From the IMG/VR virus record IMGVR_UViG_3300043464_001173, positions 1 to 44,090 of that record: a stretch of 44,090 nt of DNA, one strand, 5' to 3'. Positions within the stretch are counted from its first letter, which is position 1. Every line of letters begins with the position of its first letter. The position numbers and the translations under genes are program-made. Shown one piece after another: positions 1 to 6,647 of this stretch. Source of the stretch: a virus. The notes below the pieces were generated by a model that had not been told where the DNA came from, searched no databases, and saw nothing but the letters and a program-made list of their open reading frames with translations.

Positions 1-146
1 GCCCCTGCAGTTAAAGCAGCTGCAAGAGCAAGATATGTAGCATGCTCAGAATCAATAGATGACCTATTAATCACTGCATCAAGATTTAACTTAATGTCTT
101 TTGCATACTCTGGAAGGTTTTCCTTAAGCTGATCAACCCAAGACAT
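1..146 (-). CDS. ahpD: AhpD-like alkylhydroperoxidase, N-terminal fragment
   Basis: The reading frame starts at an ATG that overlaps the TAA of the upstream ahpC by one base (TAATG) and runs off the left edge. The 48 visible residues begin MSWVDQLKENLPEYAKDIKL and continue with a helical segment rich in Ala and Leu; this matches the N terminus of actinobacterial AhpD as I know it. AhpD recycles oxidised AhpC using lipoyl or thiol reductant through a C-x-x-C motif, which would lie outside the window. Gene order ahpC-ahpD is the usual actinobacterial arrangement and supports the call. Confidence 0.75.
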   Translation of the reverse strand, partial: MSWVDQLKENLPEYAKDIKLNLDAVINRSSIDSEHATYLALAAALTAG

Positions 147-682
147 TATAGAGTCTCTCCTCCAAGAGGTCTGTTGCATGCACAAAGCTCTCCTGTTTGT
201 AGTGCATCAAGCACACGAAGAGCTTCATCTGCATTACGACCAACATCAAGATTATTTACTGTAACGTGTTGAATAGTGTTTTCTGGATCAACAATAAATG
301 TTGCACGATATGTAACACCAGATGAATGATGGATACCAAGATCTCCAGCTAGCTGATGTGCTGTGTCTGCAAATGCCCATGAGTTTGTCTTTTTTAGATC
401 ATCATGTGCGTTACGCCATGCAACCTTACAGAACTCATTGTCAACTGAACCAGTCATAAGAACTGCATCACGATCATTAAAATCATTTACAAGTGCATCA
501 TATGCAACAATTTCCGTTGGACATACAAACGTAAAGTCTTTTGGATAGAACACAATAATCTTCCATTTGCCTGGAAAAGAATCTTGCGTTAGTACTTCAA
601 ATGAGGAATCGTCATATGTCAATGCCCCAGGCTTTACTCCAGTAACGGCAAAGTTACCAAGTTTTTCTCCTATAGTTTTCAT
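146..682 (-). CDS. ahpC: Alkyl hydroperoxide reductase AhpC (2-Cys peroxiredoxin)
   Basis: Peroxiredoxin of 178 residues. The peroxidatic cysteine is in the FVCPTEI motif near residue 54, after the FYPKDFTFVCP strand-helix typical of AhpC, and the resolving cysteine is in the C-terminal GELCACN near residue 168. It reduces H2O2, organic peroxides and peroxynitrite in the cytoplasm. An AAGGAG Shine-Dalgarno lies just upstream of the ATG. It is translationally coupled to ahpD. In a phage genome it is an auxiliary metabolic gene, probably taken from an actinobacterial host. Family assignment is firm; its role in infection is inference. Confidence 0.93.
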   Translation of the reverse strand: MKTIGEKLGNFAVTGVKPGALTYDDSSFEVLTQDSFPGKWKIIVFYPKDFTFVCPTEIVAYDALVNDFNDRDAVLMTGSVDNEFCKVAWRNAHDDLKKTNSWAFADTAHQLAGDLGIHHSSGVTYRATFIVDPENTIQHVTVNNLDVGRNADEALRVLDALQTGELCACNRPLGGETL

Positions 683-721
683 TTATTCTCCTTATATAAG
701 TAGATCATTTTATAGATCTCG

Positions 722-795
722 TGCACCAGGTAGGACTTGAACCTACGACGACCAAATTATGAGTTTGGGGCTCTAACCAACTGAGCTACTGGAGC
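722..795 (-). tRNA. tRNA-Met (CAT)
   Basis: The minus strand folds as a cloverleaf: acceptor GCTCCAG with CTGGTGC (one T-T mismatch), D arm GCTC/GAGC with the AGTTGGTTA loop, anticodon stem CCAAA/TTTGG with loop CTCATAA giving anticodon CAT, and T arm GTAGG-TTCAAGT-CCTAC. CCA is not encoded. Elongator Met is most likely; a CAT anticodon can also be tRNA-Ile2 with lysidine, which sequence alone does not settle. Confidence 0.9.
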
Positions 796-803
796 TAACA
801 CCA

Positions 804-908
804 TTATTCTTTGTCTTGTTTAATACCAAAAGTCATTACAATATATGATACTATATATCCTGTAACAAAAGCTGCTAATCCAAGAACAAGAGCTTCAACT
901 GTATTCAT
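804..908 (-). CDS. Small single-pass membrane protein, 34 aa
   Basis: Unrecognised protein of 34 residues starting MNTVEALVLGLAAFVTGYIV, with one hydrophobic helix over residues 4-26 and a charged tail KQDKE. Its ATG overlaps the stop of the upstream 79-residue membrane protein by four bases (ATGA), so the two are probably co-translated. It could be a holin-like or superinfection-exclusion peptide, but nothing in the sequence decides this. Confidence 0.65.
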   Translation of the reverse strand: MNTVEALVLGLAAFVTGYIVSYIVMTFGIKQDKE

Positions 909-1144
909 TTGTTTTCCTTTTCTAATTCTACTTCATCTCTACGCCAATGTATAAATGACTTAATATAAACTGCAGCATATGCAATAGCTGAGAATATAAA
1001 ACCATATTGTTTTGTAATTAATGCGTATGTTATCCAAAGGATTTCATTAAAGCAAAGAACAATCCATCCCCATATAGTTTTACGTCCAACAAAATAAATT
1101 CCTGCAACACCAATAACTGCTAGCACCCATGACCACCACATCAT
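905..1144 (-). CDS. Small multi-pass membrane protein, 79 aa
   Basis: Three hydrophobic stretches at about residues 3-20, 24-42 and 45-65, followed by a basic then acidic tail (HWRRDEVELEKENK). Short aromatic-rich membrane proteins of this layout are common in actinophages, and the spacing faintly recalls half of a PnuC/PQ-loop protein; I would not assign transport activity. It overlaps both neighbours by four bases, making a small three-gene operon with 804-908 and 1141-1368. Confidence 0.6.
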   Translation of the reverse strand: MMWWSWVLAVIGVAGIYFVGRKTIWGWIVLCFNEILWITYALITKQYGFIFSAIAYAAVYIKSFIHWRRDEVELEKENK

Positions 1145-1368
1145 TTAGCCAGCCTTTCATTTTGTCCTCTTGCAATTGCAGCACACACCTTAAATGCAGC
1201 CTTCGTTCTGCGACTCTTCATAAACCCTAACCCCTGCCATACAGGAACAGTAGCCTCAATATCTTGAGCAATCTGCTCTCTAATTTCTTTTACTGTAGTA
1301 ATGACAAGATCCATCACATAAGATTTTTGCTCATCATTTAACTCGCTGGTCCACCCATTTGTTTCCAT
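1141..1368 (-). CDS. Hypothetical protein, 75 aa
   Basis: Mostly helical protein with a basic C-terminal half (KSRRTKAAFKVCAAIARGQNERLAK). No family recognised. The promoter reads TTGCAA-N17-TATCAT followed after six bases (TAAGAT) by the ATG, so transcription should begin at or next to the start codon and the message is probably leaderless. First gene of the three-gene membrane-protein operon. Confidence 0.6.
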   Translation of the reverse strand: METNGWTSELNDEQKSYVMDLVITTVKEIREQIAQDIEATVPVWQGLGFMKSRRTKAAFKVCAAIARGQNERLAK

Positions 1369-1421
1369 ATCTTAATGATACCAGAAACCCAGCGGTATTG
1401 CAACTATGGTATGATTAGTCT

Positions 1422-1586
1422 ATGTATGAATGCGATCACTGGCTAATCCCTATAGTATACGGATACATGTATGGAGAAGTCATTGATAAAGTAGATAACA
1501 ATGAGGTTGTTTACGGTGGACCTAGAAAAGTTGCAGGCTCAGCTAAATGGTTCTGTAATAGATGCCTTGAAGATATTTATCTTTAA
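1422..1586 (+). CDS. Small zinc-ribbon-like protein, 54 aa
   Basis: Reads MYECDHWLIPIVYGYMYGE, then a GGP turn, and ends FCNRCLEDIYL. The IPIVYGY core and C-x2-C knuckle recall a family of small cysteine-rich proteins with an IPIVYGxP segment that I have seen in actinobacteria and phages; here the first knuckle keeps only one Cys plus His. Start chosen because TATGAT lies six bases before the ATG, a leaderless layout. It overlaps the convergent 36-residue gene by four bases at its 3' end. Confidence 0.6.
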   Translation: MYECDHWLIPIVYGYMYGEVIDKVDNNEVVYGGPRKVAGSAKWFCNRCLEDIYL

Positions 1587-1693
1587 TCAATCCTGTCTAA
1601 ATCTTCAAAGCTGTTAATCCCATATAGATTGATCATTTCTTCAACAGTAAACTCTAAGTCAAATTCTTTTTCAGTATCCACCTGTGCACTCAT
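1583..1693 (-). CDS. Hypothetical acidic protein, 36 aa
   Basis: Small acidic peptide (MSAQVDTEKEFDLEFTVEEM, then INLYGINSFEDLDRID). It could form a helical hairpin or bind a partner. It overlaps the upstream 68-residue gene by 23 bases and meets the 1422-1586 gene tail to tail. No family recognised; called on codon continuity and gene packing. Confidence 0.45.
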   Translation of the reverse strand: MSAQVDTEKEFDLEFTVEEMINLYGINSFEDLDRID

Positions 1694-1877
1694 TTCTTGT
1701 ATGATATAAACGAATCTTTGTCATAATTTTTCGGGATGGAGCATAAAGATCATCCTTACATGTTAAGCATCTATAAGACCATTCACCAGTAAAGAAGTCA
1801 TGTACATAGCCTTTGGCATTAGCATACTTCTTAGCTATGAAGTTTTGAAATGGGTCTGGTATTTCCATATTGATCAT
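1671..1877 (-). CDS. Hypothetical protein with one C-x2-C knuckle, 68 aa
   Basis: Contains WSYRCLTCKDDLY near residues 33-45, a single zinc-knuckle-like pair, and a further Cys near the C terminus (RNECTGGY) that might complete a site with a His. No family recognised. The start is set by a strong promoter: TTGACA-N17-TATACT, then six bases (TAATAT) and the ATG, so the mRNA is predicted to be leaderless. Confidence 0.6.
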   Translation of the reverse strand: MINMEIPDPFQNFIAKKYANAKGYVHDFFTGEWSYRCLTCKDDLYAPSRKIMTKIRLYHTRNECTGGY

Positions 1878-1883
1878 ATATTA

Positions 1884-1912
1884 AGTATACATCTATGTCT
1901 TGGTTATGTCAA
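1884..1912 (-). promoter_or_regulatory. Sigma70-type promoter, leaderless start
   Basis: Minus strand TTGACA (1912-1907), 17-base spacer, TATACT (1889-1884). The ATG of the 68-residue gene begins six bases after the -10 box. The -35 overlaps the last codon of the sulfotransferase gene upstream. Confidence 0.7.
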
Positions 1913-2574
1913 AACAGATTTTGTTCATCATGAACTTGTTTTATATGGTTATATAGATCTAAAGATATTTTATATAACTCTTGCTTCTCTACAAAAGACA
2001 TTACCTCTTGCTTAGTTTCACCATCATTACGTGGGATATTTAGCATAAGCCTTCTATGAGCCATAAAGTCTTTTATTTCATAAGCCTTTACTGGTATTGC
2101 AGAAACATTATATAAATTAAATACTTTATCTTCTAAGTATTTTATGTTGTTTTTAAATAGATCAAAGTCAAGAAAGGTTATCTTATCTTTCATCTTTAAT
2201 GCTTCTTGATGAAACCTATTATAGAATTTTATATCATTTTCAATAAATCTTATATCTAAGAAATGTACTTGCTGATAGATGTGCCAAGAGCTTATTGCTT
2301 CAAGCGGATGCCTAAATGGAACAAATGTATGTTCTCTTTCTTCAATGCTTTTTACAGTATGACGATTGAAGTTAATGTGAGCAAAATCATACATCTTAAA
2401 AAATGCATGATTAATAAATGTGTTTCCACTTCTTGGATATCCAGAAATAGTTAAAGCTTCTTGTAGCTTATAATTATCTAATTCTTCCCAAGCCTGTAAC
2501 GATTCATTCCAGTTCCATGTACCACTATCTGGTTGCAGATATGATTCAAATGCACCGTGAATAGGCTGTCTCAT
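1909..2574 (-). CDS. Sulfotransferase-like protein
   Basis: A 221-residue protein with the PAPS-binding P-loop variant SGYPRSGNTFI at residues 44-54 (5'-phosphosulfate loop) and a downstream FRHP segment like the 3'-phosphate-binding region (RxP) of sulfotransferases. Such enzymes move sulfate from PAPS to sugars, lipids or tyrosines. It lies with a glycosyltransferase, a nucleotidyltransferase and a second sulfotransferase-like gene at 6648, which suggests modification of a surface glycan or virion component. The acceptor cannot be predicted. Four-base overlap with the upstream gene. Confidence 0.78.
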   Translation of the reverse strand: MRQPIHGAFESYLQPDSGTWNWNESLQAWEELDNYKLQEALTISGYPRSGNTFINHAFFKMYDFAHINFNRHTVKSIEEREHTFVPFRHPLEAISSWHIYQQVHFLDIRFIENDIKFYNRFHQEALKMKDKITFLDFDLFKNNIKYLEDKVFNLYNVSAIPVKAYEIKDFMAHRRLMLNIPRNDGETKQEVMSFVEKQELYKISLDLYNHIKQVHDEQNLF

Positions 2575-2825
2575 TTTTTATTCCACTTGCTTGTATCAAT
2601 TGTATAGTATGTACCCCAACGCTCATATGGTTTATTAAGTGTAACCCAAACTTTGCTGTGGAATTTGAAACGGTATCCATAACTGCCCTGCTCATCTAAA
2701 TAAAAAGCTTTAAGCAAACTCCTAGTAGCAATATTACTACAGATATTACCAATCCATCTAAGAGGAAGTATCTTTGTCTTTTCTGTCTTTGTTATCTTGT
2801 TGAGGTACCCATCTGAGTTTGCCAT
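2571..2825 (-). CDS. Hypothetical protein, about 84 aa, start uncertain
   Basis: The ATG at 2825 (MANSDGYL) is my choice, but it overlaps the 44-residue gene 2758-2892 by 68 bases in another frame, so a later alternative start (for example TTG after an AGGAG at about residue 37) is possible. The C-terminal half, ending YERWGTYYTIDTSKWNKK, is rich in aromatic and basic residues and looks like a small beta domain. No family recognised. Confidence 0.45.
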   Translation of the reverse strand: MANSDGYLNKITKTEKTKILPLRWIGNICSNIATRSLLKAFYLDEQGSYGYRFKFHSKVWVTLNKPYERWGTYYTIDTSKWNKK

Positions 2826-2892
2826 CTTTATACTCCCTCTCATATCCCAAAGCTTTCCAGTCCATCTGCATAATTTTAGGTTCTTTTGGCAT
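2758..2892 (-). CDS. Hypothetical charged protein, 44 aa
   Basis: Reads MPKEPKIMQMDWKALGYERE and ends in a very polar tail (QQDNKDRKDKDTSS), probably disordered. The ATG follows directly after the TAA of a seven-codon leader ORF (2916-2893) that itself begins at the predicted transcription start, so expression is probably by coupled re-initiation. No family recognised. Confidence 0.5.
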   Translation of the reverse strand: MPKEPKIMQMDWKALGYEREYKDGKLRWVPQQDNKDRKDKDTSS

Positions 2893-2916
2893 TTACACAC
2901 CATTGCCTATACTCAT
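2893..2916 (-). CDS. Possible leaderless leader peptide MSIGNGV
   Basis: A seven-codon ORF (ATG AGT ATA GGC AAT GGT GTG TAA) starts six bases after a perfect -10 box and its stop abuts the ATG of the next gene with no gap. It could be a leader peptide, or simply the untranslated leader of 2758-2892. No peptide evidence. Confidence 0.35.
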   Translation of the reverse strand: MSIGNGV

Positions 2917-2922
2917 ATATTA

Positions 2923-2951
2923 ATTATATAGGCACTATGAGTGTATGTCAA
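2923..2951 (-). promoter_or_regulatory. Strong sigma70-type promoter
   Basis: Minus strand TTGACA (2951-2946), 17-base spacer, TATAAT (2928-2923): a perfect consensus promoter driving 2916-2571 and probably the sulfotransferase. Confidence 0.75.
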
Positions 2952-2954
2952 ATC

Positions 2955-3179
2955 CTATTGTTTGCCTTTAGTTTTTACCCAAGTACCTATCTTATTAATC
3001 TTAACTTTTTCTCTCAGTATTTCTGCAAAATCTGTTCCTATTTCAGATCCAAGATACTCTTCACCTGTTTCTAAATCAACAAGCTTCCATTTTTCTGGAC
3101 ACTTCGTGTGTATGATAAGATCAACTGGCTTTTCAAATGAATCTGCTTCTGACCCATTCTTAAGTATTCTTTTTTCCAT
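2955..3179 (-). CDS. Hypothetical protein, 74 aa
   Basis: Residues 18-45 (KPVDLIIHTKCPEKWKLVDL then ETGEEYLGSE) look like a small beta-hairpin domain; WKLVDLETGEEY is a motif common in small phage and cyanophage proteins of unknown role. The C terminus is basic. The ATG directly follows the TGA of the upstream oxygenase gene, so it is in the same operon (3959 down to 2955). Confidence 0.6.
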   Translation of the reverse strand: MEKRILKNGSEADSFEKPVDLIIHTKCPEKWKLVDLETGEEYLGSEIGTDFAEILREKVKINKIGTWVKTKGKQ

Positions 3180-3959
3180 TCAGCAGTCCTCATTGGTAGA
3201 AAGGTATTTACCATCTTCTCTATCCCAAGATCTTCCATATATAGTGTGTCTATTGCCATTTGTAACCTTAGTGACTCTATGCTCAAACTCTTTGTATATA
3301 GGAATATTGACCAACATACCAACTTCTGGCTTTATAACGTAATCTTTATTTTTAAATTCTAATATTCCACCATCAAAATTATCATTAATATAAACATTAA
3401 AGGAAGCTGATATTTTTCCATTACTATTGATTCTTTTTCCTTGTGTTTTTGAATTTTCTACAATAGTCGTTTGCTGATCTTCTGAGTCACTATCATCTCT
3501 TTCATAATGCCATGGCATTGCATAATCAATATCTTTTCTTCCAGTTTCTTGAAAAATTTGTTCATCAGGAACCTCAAAGAAAGACTGAAGGGCACCAGCT
3601 CCACCAAAATATTTAGGTACAACAGCCTCTATTCTTCTTTCTATGTGTTTAGTAGGTCCTCTGTCCTTCCATTTTGAATGCTCTGTAGGAACAAGCATGT
3701 TTCCATTCTCATCATAGTCTGGTATGTATCCTAAGAATTTATTTTTAGTGTTTCCACCATATGGAGACCTCATGGTGTTATACCAACCATCTGGATCGTT
3801 TGCTTCAGCATTTAGCCATTCTAATTCTGATGGTGTCAAAAAGTTTCTAATGACCCATAAATCTTTTTCTATATATTCTTTTCTTGGTTCCCAGATTTCT
3901 GATAGTTTATCTAAATCCATTTCAAGAAAAGCCTCATTGTTTAGTTTGGCATTATGCAT
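3180..3959 (-). CDS. 2OG-Fe(II) oxygenase, prolyl 4-hydroxylase-like
   Basis: A 259-residue protein with a double-stranded beta-helix signature. The iron site is probably WHYERDD (His and Glu, an HxE variant of HxD) at about residues 148-154, with the distal His in FEHRV and the 2OG-binding basic residue in NRHTIYGRSW. The strand INDNFDGGILEF matches the NDDYEGGE strand of the eight oxygenases at 25-33 kb. It hydroxylates or otherwise oxidises an unknown substrate using O2 and 2-oxoglutarate. It is grouped with the nucleotidyltransferase and glycosyltransferase genes upstream (five-base gap). Confidence 0.8.
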   Translation of the reverse strand: MHNAKLNNEAFLEMDLDKLSEIWEPRKEYIEKDLWVIRNFLTPSELEWLNAEANDPDGWYNTMRSPYGGNTKNKFLGYIPDYDENGNMLVPTEHSKWKDRGPTKHIERRIEAVVPKYFGGAGALQSFFEVPDEQIFQETGRKDIDYAMPWHYERDDSDSEDQQTTIVENSKTQGKRINSNGKISASFNVYINDNFDGGILEFKNKDYVIKPEVGMLVNIPIYKEFEHRVTKVTNGNRHTIYGRSWDREDGKYLSTNEDC

Positions 3960-3963
3960 TTTA

Positions 3964-4626
3964 TTAGTTGTCCATTTCTTTATATAGTTGTTTTAAACCT
4001 GAGAATGTACCTATGTCCATATACTTACCACCTGAACTTGATGATCTTATGTCTAGGTTCATATCTATCCATTCCTGTATCTGCTTCCCTGGATGTTCTA
4101 AATCTGGGTCTATATATCTTACCAGGTTTTTTCTAAATAACATGGTTCCCCACATGTGTGGATACTCACAATCAGAGGCCTTATCCATAGAGGCAACAAC
4201 CTTATTTCCAGACAATAGCACCTGACCAACCCTACCCTTAAGTTCATCACCACATTCCCATGTACCAACGACTAAATCTCCAGAAACACCCATCATTTCT
4301 TTATATATGTTTTTTTGAGTATTATAAATATAAGTATCTGGCATACCAACTAAAACTGTGTCATTATAATCTCCAACTAAAAACTTTACTGCGTGAGACA
4401 TTGTTGATGGTTCAAGAGCAAGAAGCTTAACATTCATGTTCATGTTTTGAATTATTGGTACCCACTCTGACTTAGTAGACACTCTAACTTCATCACAAAC
4501 TTCTAGCATTTGATCTACATGCCACTGCAGTAAAGATCTTTCATCTGAAATAGGTAAACAAAATTTTGGTATCCCACCTATTCGTGAAGCTTTGCCAGAT
4601 GCTGGAAGTACCCCTATTACAGCCAT
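3964..4626 (-). CDS. Sugar-phosphate nucleotidyltransferase-like protein
   Basis: A 220-residue GT-A-like nucleotidyltransferase. The N-terminal loop LPASGKASRIGGIPKFCLPI matches the GxGTRxxPxTxxxPK loop of GlmU/RfbA enzymes with the terminal PK kept; a metal-binding Asp is likely in GMPDTY near residue 97. Such enzymes make NDP-sugars from a sugar 1-phosphate and NTP. The start overlaps the upstream glycosyltransferase by ten bases, which suggests that one makes a donor and the other uses it. The nucleotide and sugar are unknown. Confidence 0.75.
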   Translation of the reverse strand: MAVIGVLPASGKASRIGGIPKFCLPISDERSLLQWHVDQMLEVCDEVRVSTKSEWVPIIQNMNMNVKLLALEPSTMSHAVKFLVGDYNDTVLVGMPDTYIYNTQKNIYKEMMGVSGDLVVGTWECGDELKGRVGQVLLSGNKVVASMDKASDCEYPHMWGTMLFRKNLVRYIDPDLEHPGKQIQEWIDMNLDIRSSSSGGKYMDIGTFSGLKQLYKEMDN

Positions 4627-5276
4627 TCTTGAGACCTTCTTCTATCTATATTCCACTCTCCCATAATTTCATGGTTTTGTGATTTTTTTAATTCCCAGTA
4701 CTCTTTGTTTTTTTGATATGTCTCATTAGATTTTTTAAAAAGTTCAGGGTCACTTAAAACAGTTTGTGCTGGTCCATATGGAACAGATATATCAACAGCT
4801 CTATGGAAAAATTCTAGTGGGTGTCCATTTTTTATTGCAATCCCAACTCTTTCTGCATAGTCACTATCTTCAAAAATATATGGGTAAAAGTATTCATCAA
4901 ATAGTCCTACTGTTCTTACAACATTCTCGCCAAGAGAAAAACAACTAAAACTTTCTGTTGTTGTTACCATTCTTGATTCACCGCTTATTTTATAAAGATG
5001 TTCCAGTGATCCTGGAAGCCAATGAGTATCTGCAGAAGAAAAGACCCAAAACTTTTCATGAGGATAAAGCTTGATAGTTAGGTTCCAAGAACCAGACATT
5101 CCGAGATTTGATGGTAGGTTTAAGACTCTTATGTTTAAGTCTTTTTTTTTTGGATGATATTCTTCTTTCCCATTATTTATTATTAGGATTTCTTTAATTG
5201 GAAAGTCTATTAGATTTAAGTTTTCATCCAATAAGTCATACCTATTCAACACTGGTATTGATAAGATTGGTATCAT
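4617..5276 (-). CDS. Glycosyltransferase family 2-like protein
   Basis: A 219-residue GT-A protein. Visible elements: the N-terminal strand IPILSIPVLNRYDLL, a donor loop with INNGKEE, NLGMSGSWN (residues 74-82) typical of GT2, the metal motif region SSADTHW in place of DxD, and the acceptor segment GLFDEYFYPYIFEDSDYAER with the catalytic ED. The start at 5276 was chosen over an upstream ATG because the TAA of the 41-residue zinc-finger gene overlaps it by one base (TAATG). It probably transfers a sugar to a surface or virion glycan. Confidence 0.8.
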   Translation of the reverse strand: MIPILSIPVLNRYDLLDENLNLIDFPIKEILIINNGKEEYHPKKKDLNIRVLNLPSNLGMSGSWNLTIKLYPHEKFWVFSSADTHWLPGSLEHLYKISGESRMVTTTESFSCFSLGENVVRTVGLFDEYFYPYIFEDSDYAERVGIAIKNGHPLEFFHRAVDISVPYGPAQTVLSDPELFKKSNETYQKNKEYWELKKSQNHEIMGEWNIDRRRSQEWL

Positions 5277-5401
5277 TAAGAAGATAATCCCATTTTTAAG
5301 TGATCCATGCATACGTCAGCAATAATGTAATTTTCATCATCCATAATTACATCAAAGTATGACGCATCCTTATCACAATAAAAGCATCGGCCTGGTTTCA
5401 T
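5276..5401 (-). CDS. Small zinc-binding protein, 41 aa
   Basis: Reads MKPGRCFYCDKDASYFDVIM and ends IIADVCMDHLKMGLSS. The pairs C-x2-C and C-x2-H fit a single zinc finger. The -10-like TATGAT lies six bases before the ATG, a leaderless layout. The stop overlaps the glycosyltransferase start. It shares a divergent control region, with a perfect palindrome, with the zinc-ribbon gene at 5451. Confidence 0.65.
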   Translation of the reverse strand: MKPGRCFYCDKDASYFDVIMDDENYIIADVCMDHLKMGLSS

Positions 5402-5414
5402 ATCTATATCATAC

Positions 5415-5428
5415 CATACCATGGTATG
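5415..5428. promoter_or_regulatory. 14-bp palindrome, likely operator
   Basis: CATACCATGGTATG is a perfect palindrome midway between two divergent leaderless starts (5401 minus, 5451 plus) and would overlap the promoter region of both. Repressor or activator unknown. Confidence 0.5.
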
Positions 5429-5450
5429 TCAAATATGATATAATCAATAA

Positions 5451-5630
5451 ATGCATAAGATATATAGGTGCCAGTGTGGTAATAACCTAACAGCATTGAC
5501 AGATAAGTATTTAATCTGTTCTGCATGCAACAGCACCTCTGATTTTGTAGAGATGTTTGATGAATCTAGTATTGATCCTAGCTTCTGTAATGATGAAGAT
5601 GGCAGCAAAGAAGGCATTTGTCCATGTTAG
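5451..5630 (+). CDS. Zinc-ribbon protein, 59 aa
   Basis: MHKIYRCQCGNNLTALTDKY then LICSACNSTSDF: C-x-C and C-x2-C knuckles about 15 residues apart form a rubredoxin-like zinc ribbon, followed by an acidic tail and a terminal CPC. TATAAT sits six bases before the ATG, so the message is probably leaderless. The TAG stop is followed in the same frame by 52 more sense codons, described separately. Confidence 0.65.
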   Translation: MHKIYRCQCGNNLTALTDKYLICSACNSTSDFVEMFDESSIDPSFCNDEDGSKEGICPC

Positions 5631-5789
5631 GTTTATATAGCACATTTAATCAATAAGAAATGTAACGTTATTGAGACTGCTGTAGCAAAAGAGCCAACTA
5701 GGGATCACTGCCATTGTAGAGCAGCTATATCACCATGTGGACATTCTATATCACACAGACTAGTAGATGCTTGTACTGGTCAACCATAA
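5631..5789 (+). other. In-frame open extension after the TAG of the zinc-ribbon gene
   Basis: Starting directly after the TAG at 5628-5630, the same frame stays open for 52 codons to TAA. It has no ATG, GTG or TTG. It contains Cys/His-rich stretches (KKCNV, DHCHCRAAISPCGHS) that look like protein. Possibilities are amber readthrough, a gene split by one nonsense mutation, or chance. Confidence 0.35.
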
Positions 5790-5807
5790 AATGAAAGGGT
5801 AAATAAA

Positions 5808-6626
5808 ATGATAAAGGTAGAACCAGTAGAGTTTCCTGGCATTGACGCTGTAGTTTCTAATATAGACTACTATAAAGATAAGCTTATATCTGATTCAGTA
5901 ATATGCTTTAGAAATGCCAACCTAACAGAGAAAGAGCACTTTGAGTTTGGTCGTAAGGTAGGTCAGGCTATTGGATGGTTTCATGCAGATGAAAGTAGCA
6001 AGTACGTAGAAAACCATGAGCGTAAGTCTGAAATAGTATCTGGGCCAGATGATGTAATAGTAGAGTGGCATGTTGAGCATACCTACTACACCAACCCAAT
6101 CGTTGCTGCGACCTGGAATATGTATAATTTTAAGACTAACCCAGAAAATGGAAAAACATATTTTGTAGATACAGGACTTGTCTTTGATATGCTTACAGAG
6201 CAAGAACAGCAATTTCTTCGTGATAGCATAATAACTGAACCAGACTTCATTAAGGATTCACAGGTAAAGTCTGGCTATCTTAGTTCAAGTACAAACCTTT
6301 CAGATCAGCACCCAATCATTGATAATCACTGGCTAACCAATAAGCCAATCATTAGATTTATGATCCTTCCAGAACCTCACATAGTTCCTTTGGTTTCCTA
6401 TAAGAATGAAGCTCCATCTCAAGAGTCTTTAGACTATTTTAAATCACTAATACGAAAAATAGAAAAGATTATTATGGAAAATGAGGATATCAGAATCGTT
6501 CATAACTGGCAACAGGGAGACTTGGTTATACCAGATCTATTCAAACTGGCTCATGCTGTGACTGGTGGATTCAAGCCAGAAGATAGAGAGTTTAGAGGAA
6601 TTTGGGCATACAGAAGTCTTTGTTGA
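5808..6626 (+). CDS. TauD/TfdA-like 2OG-Fe(II) dioxygenase
   Basis: A 272-residue protein. Iron ligands are likely in EWHVEHTYY (HxE variant of HxD, about residues 87-95) and LAHAVTGGF (distal His near 247), with the 2OG-binding Arg in EFRGIWAYR at the C terminus; the spacing of about 160 residues between the motifs is that of the TauD/TfdA family and differs from the P4H type. Substrates in that family are small sulfonates, amino acids or similar; here unknown. A Shine-Dalgarno (AAAGGG) lies before the ATG, so it is leadered, unlike its neighbours. Confidence 0.8.
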   Translation: MIKVEPVEFPGIDAVVSNIDYYKDKLISDSVICFRNANLTEKEHFEFGRKVGQAIGWFHADESSKYVENHERKSEIVSGPDDVIVEWHVEHTYYTNPIVAATWNMYNFKTNPENGKTYFVDTGLVFDMLTEQEQQFLRDSIITEPDFIKDSQVKSGYLSSSTNLSDQHPIIDNHWLTNKPIIRFMILPEPHIVPLVSYKNEAPSQESLDYFKSLIRKIEKIIMENEDIRIVHNWQQGDLVIPDLFKLAHAVTGGFKPEDREFRGIWAYRSLC

Positions 6627-6647
6627 GTTTGGTATATGTTGTAACAA

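Noticed and set aside
5922-6212. Minus-strand 96-aa ORF inside the TauD-like gene
   Set aside because: Antisense frame; the plus strand has a complete dioxygenase with expected motifs.
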